From: Sphingobacterium humi
GTDB lineage: Bacteria; Bacteroidota; Bacteroidia; Sphingobacteriales; Sphingobacteriaceae
NCBI RefSeq assembly: GCF_009768885.1
Contig: NZ_WSQA01000006.1
Coordinates: 186,001-250,000 of the forward strand
DNA: 64,000 nucleotides
Reading direction: 5' to 3'
Positions 1 to 8,422 of the stretch are shown in pieces. The position numbers and the translations under genes are program-made. Under the pieces are notes generated by a model, which ran no database searches, was not told the origin of the DNA, and saw only the letters and a list, made by a program, of their open reading frames with translations. Numbering within the stretch: position 1 is the first letter of the stretch; every line of letters begins with the position of its first letter.

Positions 1-81
1 ATGGATGAATTAGAAGGGAAGATTCGCGCACAAGTATCAGGGGTTGATTTAGATCAGGCTCAAGTACAAGGAGAAGATTAA
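1..81 (+). CDS. C-terminal fragment of an unidentified protein
   Basis: An open frame runs from the first base of the window to a TAA at 79-81 and encodes 26 residues ending in QVQGED. The ATG at position 1 is most likely internal, because the frame is open at the window edge and a terminator follows at 127-154. The peptide is charged and Gln/Asp-rich, and I cannot assign it to a family. Confidence 0.5.
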   Translation: MDELEGKIRAQVSGVDLDQAQVQGED

Positions 82-126
82 TCTTTTTACAATCATATTC
101 CCGCTAGGTTTCATAAAAAGGGAGAA

Positions 127-160
127 AAACAGCAGTCGTTTCCGACTGTTGTTTTTTTTT
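127..160 (+). terminator. intrinsic terminator of the gene entering from the left
   Basis: A 12-bp stem (127-138 with 143-154, one G-U pair) closes a TTTC loop and runs into a T tract. Confidence 0.85.
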
Positions 161-163
161 TGC

Positions 164-189
164 ATAAAAAAAGGAGGCCGAGCCTCCTT
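164..189 (-). terminator. intrinsic terminator of pruA
   Basis: An 8-bp stem (171-178 with 182-189) has a 3-nt loop. Read on the minus strand it is followed by a run of T (the complement of the A run at 164-172). It lies just after the pruA stop. Confidence 0.8.
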
Positions 190-213
190 CTTATAGGGTT
201 AATTCTTAACGCC

Positions 214-1848
214 TTATTCAGCGGATAAGAAAGGATATCTGTAATCTGTATCTGGATTAAAGGTTTCTTTAATCGTTCTTGGCGATACCCAACGTAAAAG
301 GTTGATCATCGATCCGGCTTTATCGTTTGTACCGGAACCACGTGCACCACCAAATGGTTGCTGACCTACCACGGCACCTGTACATTTATCGTTAATGTAG
401 AAGTTACCTGCAGCATGACGTAAAGCTTGGCTAGCCTCTGCAATGGCGTAACGATCTTGCGAAATGATGGAACCTGTTAAGGCGTAGATGGATGTGCTAT
501 CTACCAATTTCAAGGTTTCTGCCCATTTCTTATCTTCATATACATAAACCGTTAATACCGGGCCAAATAACTCTTCCGATAGGGTTTCGTAATCACCAGT
601 CTTGGCTTCAATAACCGTAGGCTCGATAAAGTAACCTGTCGATTTATCATAACCTCCACCAATAATCACTTCTGCATCTTTAGAATCTTTCGCTCTATCG
701 ATGTATTTGGTAATTTTATCAAAGGCTTTCTCGTCGATTACGGCATTGATAAAATTGCTGAAGTCTTCGGTTCCGCCCATTTTGAAAGATTTAATATCTT
801 TCTCCATCATGGCTTTCAACTCTTTCCATAAGGACTTAGGCACATAGGCACGGGAAGCCGCTGAACATTTCTGACCTTGGAATTCGAAAGCACCACGCAC
901 TAGCGCAGTATTCAATACATTTAGATCAGCAGATGGGTGAGCTAAGATAAAATCCTTACCTCCTGTTTCACCAACAATACGTGGGTAAGTTTTGTAAAGA
1001 TGGATGTTCTCGCCAATGGTTTTCCAAATGTCCTGGAATACGCCGGTAGAACCTGTAAAGTGGATACCTGCGAAATCAGGGTGTTTAAAAATTACATCGC
1101 CGGCATCAGGACCAGAAACATACACCAAGTTGATAACACCATCAGGTACACCTGCTTCTTGGAAGATCTCCATCAACACATTAGCCGAATAGATTTGTGC
1201 GTTGGATGGTTTCCATACCACCACATTCCCCATCATAGCTACCGAAGTAGGTAAGTTTCCGGCAATAGCGGTAAAGTTGAATGGCGTTAAAGCAAATACG
1301 AAACCTTCTAATGGGCGTTGCTCCACGCGGTTCCATACATTTTTAGGGCTGATTGGCGGTTGTTGTTCGTAGATTTCAGACATGTATTTCACGTTGAAAC
1401 GTAAGAAGTCTGCAATCTCACATGCCGAGTCAATCTCTGCCTGGTAAGGGTTTTTCGACTGACCTAACATGGTCGCCGCATTCAATTTATAACGGTATTT
1501 GCTGGAAATTAATTCCGCAGCTTTTAAGAAAATAGCAGCACGTTGCTCCCACGCTAGGTTTTCCCAGTCTTCTTTGGCCGCTAATGCCGCATTGATGGCA
1601 TCCGTCACATGAGCTTTTGTACCTTGGTGATAGTAACCTAATACATGTTTATGATCGTGCGGAGGGGTGATTTTCACTTTTTTATCGCTTCTCACCTCTT
1701 TCCCAGCAATATACATAGGAATATCAATTTCCGTTGCTCTGGCAGCAGCGATTGCTTCTTTCAACAAGCTTCTTTCTTTGGTTCCAGGAGCGTAGCTGTA
1801 TACAGGCTCATTGGTAGGAACTGGAACATTAAAAAATCCTTTTAACAT
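214..1848 (-). CDS. pruA: L-glutamate gamma-semialdehyde (1-pyrroline-5-carboxylate) dehydrogenase
   Basis: This 544-residue enzyme oxidises glutamate semialdehyde, the open form of pyrroline-5-carboxylate, to glutamate with NAD+. It is the second step of proline breakdown in the cytoplasm. The length is that of the stand-alone P5C dehydrogenase type, without a PutA proline dehydrogenase fusion. The catalytic Glu lies in GETGGKD near residue 294 and the nucleophile in GQKCSAASR at Cys328. FTGSTGV near 264-270 is the NAD-binding loop. It has its own terminator and a leader of up to about 200 nt. No proline dehydrogenase gene is in the window. Confidence 0.95.
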   Translation of the reverse strand: MLKGFFNVPVPTNEPVYSYAPGTKERSLLKEAIAAARATEIDIPMYIAGKEVRSDKKVKITPPHDHKHVLGYYHQGTKAHVTDAINAALAAKEDWENLAWEQRAAIFLKAAELISSKYRYKLNAATMLGQSKNPYQAEIDSACEIADFLRFNVKYMSEIYEQQPPISPKNVWNRVEQRPLEGFVFALTPFNFTAIAGNLPTSVAMMGNVVVWKPSNAQIYSANVLMEIFQEAGVPDGVINLVYVSGPDAGDVIFKHPDFAGIHFTGSTGVFQDIWKTIGENIHLYKTYPRIVGETGGKDFILAHPSADLNVLNTALVRGAFEFQGQKCSAASRAYVPKSLWKELKAMMEKDIKSFKMGGTEDFSNFINAVIDEKAFDKITKYIDRAKDSKDAEVIIGGGYDKSTGYFIEPTVIEAKTGDYETLSEELFGPVLTVYVYEDKKWAETLKLVDSTSIYALTGSIISQDRYAIAEASQALRHAAGNFYINDKCTGAVVGQQPFGGARGSGTNDKAGSMINLLRWVSPRTIKETFNPDTDYRYPFLSAE

Positions 1849-2119
1849 AATTAAATCTATTTTATGAGCTGGCTAACATTGCTTAAAAACCAATAGGGTT
1901 TAGGCTTAACCAGCGTTTCAATTACAAATTATTTCTTGGTAGCAGCACGTTCTATGGCGAAAAGGGTATTGGAATAACCTGGTCATAGTTAACGCATTTT
2001 ATACCAGCACGAAATTACTTATTTTCCACAGGAGAATTAAAACTTATCTATCCCATTTACAAACATATATTGTCGTATTCGGGGCGGCTTACGCAGCATA
2101 AAACTTAATATCAGCATAT
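1849..2119 (-). other. pruA-sodA intergenic region
   Basis: This stretch contains no gene. On the minus strand TATGTTTG at 2067-2060 matches the Bacteroidota -7 box, which would give pruA a leader of about 200 nt. GCTGG at 1867-1871 can pair with CCAGC at 1912-1916 near the pruA start, which is a weak hint of leader structure. No -33 box is evident. Confidence 0.4.
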
Positions 2120-2154
2120 AAAAAAAACGAACAAGGTTGCCCAAGTTCGTTTTT
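2120..2154 (-). terminator. terminator-like hairpin after sodA
   Basis: AAAAACGAAC pairs with GTTCGTTTTT around a 12-nt loop. The A/T flanks let it act on the minus strand, just past the sodA stop. Confidence 0.6.
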
Positions 2155-2185
2155 AATTAATTTTTAAAGCTAAAAAGCGAGTTGC

Positions 2186-2794
2186 TTATTTTGCTTGGGC
2201 GTAACGCTCAGCAACAGCATCCCAATCAATCACATTGAAGATGGCGTCTAAGTAGGCTGGGCGCTTGTTTTGGTATTTTAAGTAATACGCATGCTCCCAA
2301 ACATCAATACCTAAGATTGGTGTTCCTTGTACTTCGGCCACATCCATTAATGGATTGTCTTGGTTTGGCGTAGATGTTACGGCTAATTTACCATCAGCAC
2401 CAACAATTAACCAAGACCAACCTGAACCAAAGCGCGTAGCGCCTGCTTCTTGTAGTTTTTTCTTCAATTCATCAAAGGAACCGAATGTTTCATTAATTGC
2501 TGTTGCTAATTCACCCGTTGGCTCACCGCCTTTATTTGCACCTAACACCGTCCAGAACAATTTGTGGTTGTAGTGACCACCACCGTTGTTGCGAACTGCT
2601 GCTGGGTATTTGCTAATGTTTTTGATAATGTCTTCTAGAGAAGCATTTTCAGCATCAGTACCGGCAATAGCTTTGTTCAAGTTATCTACGTAAGCTTGGT
2701 GATGGCGATCGTGGTGGATTTCCATGGTTGCTTTATCGATATGTGGTTCTAATGCGTCTGCTGCGTAGGGTAACGCTTCTAATTGAAATGCCAT
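2186..2794 (-). CDS. sodA: superoxide dismutase, Mn/Fe family
   Basis: This 202-residue cytoplasmic enzyme dismutates superoxide to peroxide and oxygen. The metal ligands are His27 (in MEIHHDRHH), His77 ([10 protein letters not shown]), and the Asp and His of [11 protein letters not shown]. The Gln of STPNQDNPL lies at the place typical of the Mn type (Fe enzymes usually carry this Gln in the N-terminal half), so manganese or cambialistic use is inferred. It is monocistronic, with a terminator downstream and a 14-bp palindrome 22 bp ahead of the start that may be an operator. Confidence 0.95.
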   Translation of the reverse strand: MAFQLEALPYAADALEPHIDKATMEIHHDRHHQAYVDNLNKAIAGTDAENASLEDIIKNISKYPAAVRNNGGGHYNHKLFWTVLGANKGGEPTGELATAINETFGSFDELKKKLQEAGATRFGSGWSWLIVGADGKLAVTSTPNQDNPLMDVAEVQGTPILGIDVWEHAYYLKYQNKRPAYLDAIFNVIDWDAVAERYAQAK

Positions 2795-2816
2795 AATTAT
2801 ATATATTTAATGAATG

Positions 2817-2830
2817 TTTATGATCATAAA
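2817..2830. promoter_or_regulatory. 14-bp perfect palindrome upstream of sodA
   Basis: TTTATGATCATAAA is its own reverse complement and lies 22 bp before the sodA ATG. It could be a dimeric repressor site, but A/T-rich palindromes also occur by chance. Confidence 0.35.
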
Positions 2831-2897
2831 TAAGATACACGAAGATAACAAAATTGATAGAGTATAGTTTGGTAATTACGTAAAAATGTTAGTAATA

Positions 2898-3374
2898 TCA
2901 GCGTTTATTACGAAAAAAAGACTTTATCAAGTTTGCACATTCGGCCTCTAAAACTCCGGGTACAACCGTGGTCTTGGGATGGATGATGGAACTGCCAATC
3001 GCGGAGTATCCTCGTTTCTCATCCCGGGCGCCATAGACGATTTTACTGACCTGCGTCCAGTAAGAAGCGCCGGCGCACATCACGCAGGGCTCAACGGTAA
3101 CATAGAGGGTGCAATCTTTTAAATATTTGCCACCTAAGAAATTGGCTGCCGCCGTAAAGGCTTGCATTTCCGCATGCGCGGTGACATCGTTCAGGCGTTC
3201 GGTTAGGTTATAGCCTTTGCCGATAATTTTGCCTTGCGCAACGATGATGGCTCCTATGGGCACCTCATCTTCATCAAAGGCTTGCTGGGCCAGCTTTAGG
3301 GCTTCCCGCATATAGAGCTCATCTTGGTTGACCGGAAGTCCACCTGTTGACTCTTCAAATGTGTAAATCTTCAT
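2898..3374 (-). CDS. tadA: tRNA-specific adenosine deaminase TadA
   Basis: This 158-residue zinc enzyme converts wobble A34 of tRNA-Arg(ACG) to inosine. The cytidine-deaminase fold signature is complete: His67 and Glu69 in HAEM, and Cys97 and Cys100 in PCVMC. The N terminus has about 20 residues before the usual core (DELYMREAL), and a later start at Met22 is possible. Its ATG overlaps the stop of csaA by one base (TAATG), which implies translational coupling. Confidence 0.93.
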   Translation of the reverse strand: MKIYTFEESTGGLPVNQDELYMREALKLAQQAFDEDEVPIGAIIVAQGKIIGKGYNLTERLNDVTAHAEMQAFTAAANFLGGKYLKDCTLYVTVEPCVMCAGASYWTQVSKIVYGARDEKRGYSAIGSSIIHPKTTVVPGVLEAECANLIKSFFRNKR

Positions 3375-3718
3375 TATTTTAATTTGCAGCCATTGGGAAC
3401 TGCGCGCTCTACTGTCGCTAAGACAATATCCCCATGCTCATCCTCATACCCGGTGACCAGGCATTCCGACATGAAATTGGCAATTTGCTTTTTCGGGAAG
3501 TTGACCACGGCCTGCACTTGCTTGCCGAGTAGTTCTTCCTGGGTATATAAGGCTGTAATTTGTGCACTGGAGCGAAGGATTCCGATTTCAGGACCAAAAT
3601 CTACCTCCAATTGATAGGCGGGCTTGCGGGCCTTGGGAAAATCTTGAACCCCGACAATGGTGCCAACACGAAGATCGACTTGTTCAAAATCAGCCCAGCT
3701 GATCAACTGTTCCGACAT
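3374..3718 (-). CDS. csaA: CsaA-like tRNA-binding-domain protein
   Basis: This 114-residue stand-alone OB-fold tRNA-binding domain (Trbp111/CsaA type) begins with the characteristic WADFEQVDLRVGTI and contains the conserved NFPKKQIANFMSE region. In Bacillus CsaA has chaperone-like binding activity linked to protein export, and the fold binds tRNA. It sits between the CsbD-like gene (1-bp gap) and tadA (1-bp overlap), so the three are one operon. Confidence 0.88.
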   Translation of the reverse strand: MSEQLISWADFEQVDLRVGTIVGVQDFPKARKPAYQLEVDFGPEIGILRSSAQITALYTQEELLGKQVQAVVNFPKKQIANFMSECLVTGYEDEHGDIVLATVERAVPNGCKLK

Positions 3719-3719
3719 G

Positions 3720-3935
3720 TTACAAACGATTAGAACTTAGATCGGCCATTTCTTTGGAGAGAGTAAACAATACATAGTCTACCTTACGATGCAGTCTTTT
3801 GGCTAAACGCTGCAATAATTCCTCTTCCTGGCCCTCGTTGAATTTCAAATCTTCATCCGTCAGGTGATTATATTTACGTTGTAATTTTAGTTTTAATACG
3901 GGCCAATCTTGCGATTGAATCTTGAAATTAATCAT
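3720..3935 (-). CDS. small CsbD-like protein
   Basis: The 71 residues resemble the CsbD/YjbJ stress-protein pattern: a Trp near the N terminus, a K-L-K helix, then LTDEDLKFNEGQEEELLQRL. The C-terminal part (residues 50-71) diverges from the family. CsbD proteins are induced by general stress and have no known biochemical role. It is the first gene of the operon with csaA and tadA. Confidence 0.6.
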   Translation of the reverse strand: MINFKIQSQDWPVLKLKLQRKYNHLTDEDLKFNEGQEEELLQRLAKRLHRKVDYVLFTLSKEMADLSSNRL

Positions 3936-4005
3936 CTATCTTACGCTTTATGAATAAAAACTTCTAATTTAGTGCTTAGAAATAGTAAATATATAAATTT
4001 TTAAC

Positions 4006-4593
4006 ATGAAAAAAATTCTACTAGCTTTCGCTGCATTATTTCTTATGGTGCAGGCTTCACAAGCGCAATTGCTTCCTAGCTTTAAATTGGGGGTAAAAGG
4101 TGCATTAAACTTCTCGAGCTTGAAATCAGAAGGAAAATGGTTAAACTCTGACACCAAGACAGGTTATCAATTAGGCGTATGGGGTCGTATTGGCGCAGCT
4201 GGTTTCCACGTTCAGCCGGAGCTTTACTATTCACAGAAAAAAGCAGGTTTCGAACCGACCGAAGACAACGAGTCAGGTGAAGCAACTATCAAAAGTATGG
4301 ACTTGCCTATCCTATTAGGTACGAAGATTGGATTAGGTCCTATCGGCTTCCGTATCCAAGCGGGTCCGGTGTTCTCTTTTGCACAAGACGGAAAAGTAAC
4401 GGTAAAATCGGCAACGGATTTTGAAAACTATAAAAAATCATCGACTGGCATTATTGGCGGTATCGGTGCTGACATCCGCAACATCACTATCGATTTGCGT
4501 TATGAACACGGTTTAAACAATATTAGCAACAATAGCAACCAAAACCAAAAGATCAGTATGTGGTCTATTGGTGTAGGATATGCGATCCTGTAA
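4006..4593 (+). CDS. PorT-like outer-membrane beta-barrel protein
   Basis: The 195-residue protein has a signal peptide (MKKILLAFAALFLMVQASQA, cleavage before QLLPS). Alternating hydrophobic strands follow (GVKGALNFSS, YQLGVWGRIGA, FHVQPELYYSQKK, IGFRIQAGPVFSF, ITIDLRYEHGL), ending in a barrel closing strand WSIGVGYAIL. This is the small eight-stranded 'outer membrane beta-barrel' family of Bacteroidota. Its function is unknown. It is monocistronic, with a strong terminator downstream, and diverges from the csbD-like operon. Confidence 0.85.
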   Translation: MKKILLAFAALFLMVQASQAQLLPSFKLGVKGALNFSSLKSEGKWLNSDTKTGYQLGVWGRIGAAGFHVQPELYYSQKKAGFEPTEDNESGEATIKSMDLPILLGTKIGLGPIGFRIQAGPVFSFAQDGKVTVKSATDFENYKKSSTGIIGGIGADIRNITIDLRYEHGLNNISNNSNQNQKISMWSIGVGYAIL

Positions 4594-4614
4594 GTACTAG
4601 AAAATAAAAAGATT

Positions 4615-4650
4615 AGGCCTGATTGAATAACAATCGGGCCTTTCTTTTTT
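4615..4650 (+). terminator. intrinsic terminator after the barrel protein
   Basis: A 10-bp stem (4615-4624 with 4632-4641, one G-U) closes a 7-nt loop and is followed by TTCTTTTTT. Confidence 0.88.
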
Positions 4651-4722
4651 AGGGACAGCTTAGAAAGATTCTAAATTAGCCATATTTTGTAGTTAAATCT
4701 CATAAAATTGTCATCAAATAGA

Positions 4723-4730
4723 TAGATTTG
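4723..4730 (+). promoter_or_regulatory. -7 box of the sdhCAB promoter
   Basis: TAGATTTG matches TAnnTTTG and ends 27 bp before the sdhC ATG. No good -33 box is seen at the standard distance. Confidence 0.5.
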
Positions 4731-4757
4731 CGGAACTAAATTAAATTCATAGTAATA

Positions 4758-5537
4758 ATGAGTAAATCAAAGCCAGTATTAACATCTTCACTAGGGAAGA
4801 AACTAATCATGAGCTTGACAGGATTGTTCTTATGTACGTTCCTGATTGTTCACTTGATTGGAAACTTACAGCTCTTTAAAGATGATGCGGGGTATGCGTT
4901 CAACAATTACGCTTATTTTATGACCCACTTTACGCCGATAAAGGTAGTATCTTACTTACTTTACCTTTCCATTATTGTTCACGCGGTTTATGCTTTAATT
5001 TTAACGACGAAGAACAAAGCGGCCAGACCTGTTGGATACAACCAATACGATGGCAAAGCAAACAGCGCATGGAACTCTCGTAACATGGGAATTTTAGGTA
5101 CCGTATTATTAGTTTTCATTGTTACCCACATGCAAAACTTCTGGTACCAGTACAAGTTTGGTTCTACGCCTTATGTAGAGTACCACACGGAACTTGCCAC
5201 CGGCAATCAAGAAATCATTTCCTTGGATGAAATTCCGAATGACTACATCGGATATCAGTCCTTGAATGACGGCACCATTGAAACGGTGAAATCAAAAGAT
5301 TTATACAGACAAGTTGCTGTAGCCTTCAAAAATCCTTTATTGGTTGGTTTATACCTATTGGGTATGGCAGCCTTAGCATTCCACTTAATCCACGGTTTCC
5401 AATCGGCCTTCCAAACCATTGGTTTCAACCACAAACGTTATGTTGGAATTATTAAATGGATCGGTATCTGGGTTTTCGGAATCCTGATTCCTATTGCCTT
5501 CGCCGCAATGCCATTGTATTTTTATTTTGTTAAATAG
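4758..5537 (+). CDS. sdhC: succinate dehydrogenase/fumarate reductase cytochrome b subunit
   Basis: This 259-residue inner-membrane anchor carries haem b and passes electrons from SdhB to menaquinone. About five hydrophobic segments each carry candidate haem-ligand histidines: IVHLIGNLQLF, LSIIVHAVYALI, IVTHMQNFWYQ and AFHLIHGFQSAF. This is the single-polypeptide di-haem type used by Bacteroidota and by Wolinella-like fumarate reductases, so no separate SdhD is expected. It is the first gene of sdhCAB. Confidence 0.94.
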   Translation: MSKSKPVLTSSLGKKLIMSLTGLFLCTFLIVHLIGNLQLFKDDAGYAFNNYAYFMTHFTPIKVVSYLLYLSIIVHAVYALILTTKNKAARPVGYNQYDGKANSAWNSRNMGILGTVLLVFIVTHMQNFWYQYKFGSTPYVEYHTELATGNQEIISLDEIPNDYIGYQSLNDGTIETVKSKDLYRQVAVAFKNPLLVGLYLLGMAALAFHLIHGFQSAFQTIGFNHKRYVGIIKWIGIWVFGILIPIAFAAMPLYFYFVK

Positions 5538-5584
5538 TTATTTACAGATTGAGCTCCGCGAGATCTACTAAATAAAAAAAGGAT

Positions 5585-7519
5585 ATGTTAGATTCAAAAG
5601 TACCTGCAGGCCCATTGGCCGAAAAATGGTCAAAACATAAATTTGATATGAAGCTGGTGAACCCAGCCAACAAACGTAAATTCACCATTATCGTTGTTGG
5701 AACTGGATTAGCTGGTGCATCTGCAGCTGCATCTTTAGCAGAACTAGGTTATAATGTAAAAACCTTCTGCTACCAAGATTCTCCGCGTCGTGCGCACTCC
5801 ATCGCAGCACAAGGGGGTATCAATGCGGCAAAAAACTACCAAAATGACGGTGACTCCGTGTTCCGTTTATTTTATGACACCATTAAAGGTGGTGACTACC
5901 GCGCGCGTGAAGCGAACGTTTACCGTTTAGCGGAAGTTTCTGTAAATATTATCGACCAATGTGTGGCACAAGGTGTGCCTTTCGCACGTGAATACGGTGG
6001 TCTATTGGATAACCGCTCTTTCGGTGGTGCCCAAGTATCCCGTACTTTCTATGCACGTGGTCAAACAGGACAACAATTGTTGTTAGGTGCATACTCTGCA
6101 CTAAACCGTCAGATTCAAAAAGGAAAAGTAAAATCTTACACCCGCCATGAAATGTTAGATCTTGTGAAGATCGATGGCGAAGCACGTGGTATCATTACCC
6201 GTGATATGGTAACCGGAAAAATTGAATCACACGAAGGACACGCCGTACTTTTATGTACTGGTGGTTATGGAAACGTGTTTTTCCTTTCTACGAATGCCAT
6301 GGGATGTAACGTTACGGCAGCCTGGAGAGCGCACAAACGTGGTGCTTACTTCGCAAACCCTTGTTATACGCAAATTCACCCGACTTGTATCCCGGTTACC
6401 GGCGATCACCAGTCGAAATTAACCCTGATGTCAGAGTCATTACGTAATGATGGCCGCGTTTGGGTTCCTAAAACTATTGAATTAGCCGAGAAATTGCGTA
6501 AAGGTGAAATTAAACCGAAAGACATCAAAGAAGATGATCGCGATTACTTCCTAGAAAGAAAATACCCTTCATTCGGTAACTTAGTACCTCGTGACGTGGC
6601 TTCTCGTAACGCCAAAGAAATGGTAGACGAAGGTCGTGGTGTGGGAAAAACAGGTGTTGCTGTATTCTTAGACTTCGCTGAAGCCATCAACCGCTTAGGT
6701 AAAGATGTGGTAGAAGCGAAATATGGTAACTTGTTCGATATGTACTACCAGATTACCGACGAGAACCCTTATGAACAACCAATGCGTATCTACCCGGCCG
6801 TTCACTATACCATGGGTGGTGTATGGGTTGACTACAACTTAATGACTACAGTACCAGGTTTATACTGTTTAGGAGAAGCAAACTTCTCTGACCACGGTGC
6901 TAACCGCTTAGGTGCATCGGCATTGATGCAAGGTTTATCGGATGGTTACTTCGTAATCCCTTACACGGTAGGTGATTACCTAGCGAAAATCGGTAACTTC
7001 AAACCTGTCGATAAAAATCACCCAGCATTCGAAGAAACGCGTAAAGAGGTAGAAAATAAAATCAACCAATTATTAGCTTTAAAAGGTAGTAAAACCGTTG
7101 ATGATATCCACAAGAAACTTGGCCACATCATGTGGGAGTACTGTGGTATGGCTCGTACTGCTGAAGGATTGACCAAAGCGAAAGGATTAATCCAGGATTT
7201 ACGTAAAGAGTTCTGGTCTGATGCTTGTGTATTAGGTGAAAACGAAGAGATGAACATGTCGTTGGAAAAAGCAGGTCGTGTGGCCGACTTCCTAGAATTA
7301 GGGGAGTTAATGGTAGACGATGCCTTGAACCGCAACGAATCATGTGGTGGTCACTTCCGTTTGGAATCACAAACTGAAGAAGGAGAAGCAAAACGTGACG
7401 ATGAAAACTATACATACGTAGCAGCTTGGGAATACAAAGGGGATAACCAACCGGAAGTATTGCACAAGGAAGAGTTAGTATTCGAAAACGTGAAGTTAAC
7501 ACAAAGAAGTTATAAATAA
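5585..7519 (+). CDS. sdhA: succinate dehydrogenase/fumarate reductase flavoprotein subunit
   Basis: This 644-residue catalytic subunit oxidises succinate to fumarate with covalently bound FAD. The dinucleotide-binding motif [19 protein letters not shown] is near residue 40, and the FAD-linking His is in [15 protein letters not shown]. The active-site segments [16 protein letters not shown] and HYTMGGVW, and the C-terminal [10 protein letters not shown], are all present. It has the long Bacteroidota-type N terminus. It sits 47 bp after sdhC and 43 bp before the probable sdhB start. Confidence 0.96.
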   Translation: MLDSKVPAGPLAEKWSKHKFDMKLVNPANKRKFTIIVVGTGLAGASAAASLAELGYNVKTFCYQDSPRRAHSIAAQGGINAAKNYQNDGDSVFRLFYDTIKGGDYRAREANVYRLAEVSVNIIDQCVAQGVPFAREYGGLLDNRSFGGAQVSRTFYARGQTGQQLLLGAYSALNRQIQKGKVKSYTRHEMLDLVKIDGEARGIITRDMVTGKIESHEGHAVLLCTGGYGNVFFLSTNAMGCNVTAAWRAHKRGAYFANPCYTQIHPTCIPVTGDHQSKLTLMSESLRNDGRVWVPKTIELAEKLRKGEIKPKDIKEDDRDYFLERKYPSFGNLVPRDVASRNAKEMVDEGRGVGKTGVAVFLDFAEAINRLGKDVVEAKYGNLFDMYYQITDENPYEQPMRIYPAVHYTMGGVWVDYNLMTTVPGLYCLGEANFSDHGANRLGASALMQGLSDGYFVIPYTVGDYLAKIGNFKPVDKNHPAFEETRKEVENKINQLLALKGSKTVDDIHKKLGHIMWEYCGMARTAEGLTKAKGLIQDLRKEFWSDACVLGENEEMNMSLEKAGRVADFLELGELMVDDALNRNESCGGHFRLESQTEEGEAKRDDENYTYVAAWEYKGDNQPEVLHKEELVFENVKLTQRSYK

Positions 7520-7520
7520 G

Positions 7521-7544
7521 CAATAGGCTAGCAATAGCCTATTG
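7521..7544 (+). other. perfect hairpin with GCAA tetraloop between sdhA and sdhB
   Basis: CAATAGGCTA (7521-7530) and TAGCCTATTG (7535-7544) are perfect complements closing a GCAA (GNRA) loop. It begins 2 nt after the sdhA stop. It has no T tract, so it is not a terminator. An mRNA processing or stability element within the operon is inferred. Confidence 0.75.
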
Positions 7545-7562
7545 ATACTCAATATTACAATT

Positions 7563-8336
7563 ATGAGTGGACATATGAATTTAACGCTGAAAGTTTGGCG
7601 TCAAAAAAATATAAACGATAAAGGTCAATTCGTTACTTACCAAGCGAAAGATATCGCTGATGATATGTCGTTCCTAGAAATGCTTGACGTGGTAAACGAG
7701 GATATCACCCGCAAAGGTGAAGATCCTATTTACTTCGACCACGACTGTCGTGAAGGTATTTGTGGAATGTGTTCCTTGGTAATCAATGGCCGTCCTCATG
7801 GTCCTAAATACGGAATTACGACCTGTCAATTGCACATGCGCTCTTTCCACGATGGTCAAACCATCGTAATTGAACCTTGGCGTGCAGCTGCATTCCCGGT
7901 ATTGAAAGACTTAGCGGTAGATAGAACTTCTTTCGACCGTATCCAACAGGCTGGTGGTTATGTAAATATCAACACAGGTGGTGTTCCTGATGCGAACACA
8001 ATTCCTATTCCTAAGCGTGTTGCAGATGAGGCTTTCGAGTCGGCAACTTGTATCGGATGTGGTGCTTGTGTGGCGGCCTGTAAGAATGCTTCTGCGATGC
8101 TATTCGTATCGGCTAAGATTTCTCAATTCGCCTTACTTCCACAAGGTCAAACCGAGCGTTACGAACGTGCGCAAGCAATGGTTGACCAAATGGATGCAGA
8201 AGGTTTCGGAAACTGTACCAACACCGGTGCTTGTGAAGCAGAATGTCCGAAAGGAATTAAATTGACTAATATTGCAAGAATGAACCGCGAGTACTTCACG
8301 GCGAAATTCTTCCGTCAAGAAGATATCCACGCGTAA
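7563..8336 (+). CDS. sdhB: succinate dehydrogenase/fumarate reductase iron-sulfur subunit
   Basis: This subunit of about 257 residues relays electrons through three clusters. The [2Fe-2S] ligands are in CREGICGMC plus the later TTC. The [4Fe-4S] ligands are in [11 protein letters not shown], and the [3Fe-4S] and third cluster set in [14 protein letters not shown]. The frame is open further upstream to a TTG at 7542, but that lies inside the intergenic hairpin, so ATG 7563 ([12 protein letters not shown]) or the ATG at 7575 is the better start. A terminator follows. Confidence 0.95.
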   Translation: MSGHMNLTLKVWRQKNINDKGQFVTYQAKDIADDMSFLEMLDVVNEDITRKGEDPIYFDHDCREGICGMCSLVINGRPHGPKYGITTCQLHMRSFHDGQTIVIEPWRAAAFPVLKDLAVDRTSFDRIQQAGGYVNINTGGVPDANTIPIPKRVADEAFESATCIGCGACVAACKNASAMLFVSAKISQFALLPQGQTERYERAQAMVDQMDAEGFGNCTNTGACEAECPKGIKLTNIARMNREYFTAKFFRQEDIHA

Positions 8337-8354
8337 GCAAATACGCAAGCATAG

Positions 8355-8392
8355 AAAGTCCTCGTAATGATTAGTTGCGAGGACTTTTTTTT
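8355..8392 (+). terminator. intrinsic terminator of sdhCAB
   Basis: A 10-bp stem (8355-8364 with 8378-8387) closes a 13-nt loop, followed by an uninterrupted T tract. Confidence 0.88.
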
Positions 8393-8422
8393 GTTTATAT
8401 TTACTGCTATAAACTATTTTTA

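Noticed and set aside
7128-7523. A 131-residue antisense frame within sdhA
   Set aside because: It is antisense to a highly conserved coding region, with no start context and no recognisable domain.
8375-8422. N-terminal extension of the large kinase from TTG 8375
   Set aside because: The TTG sits inside the sdhCAB terminator stem-loop. ATG 8423 begins directly at the first membrane helix.
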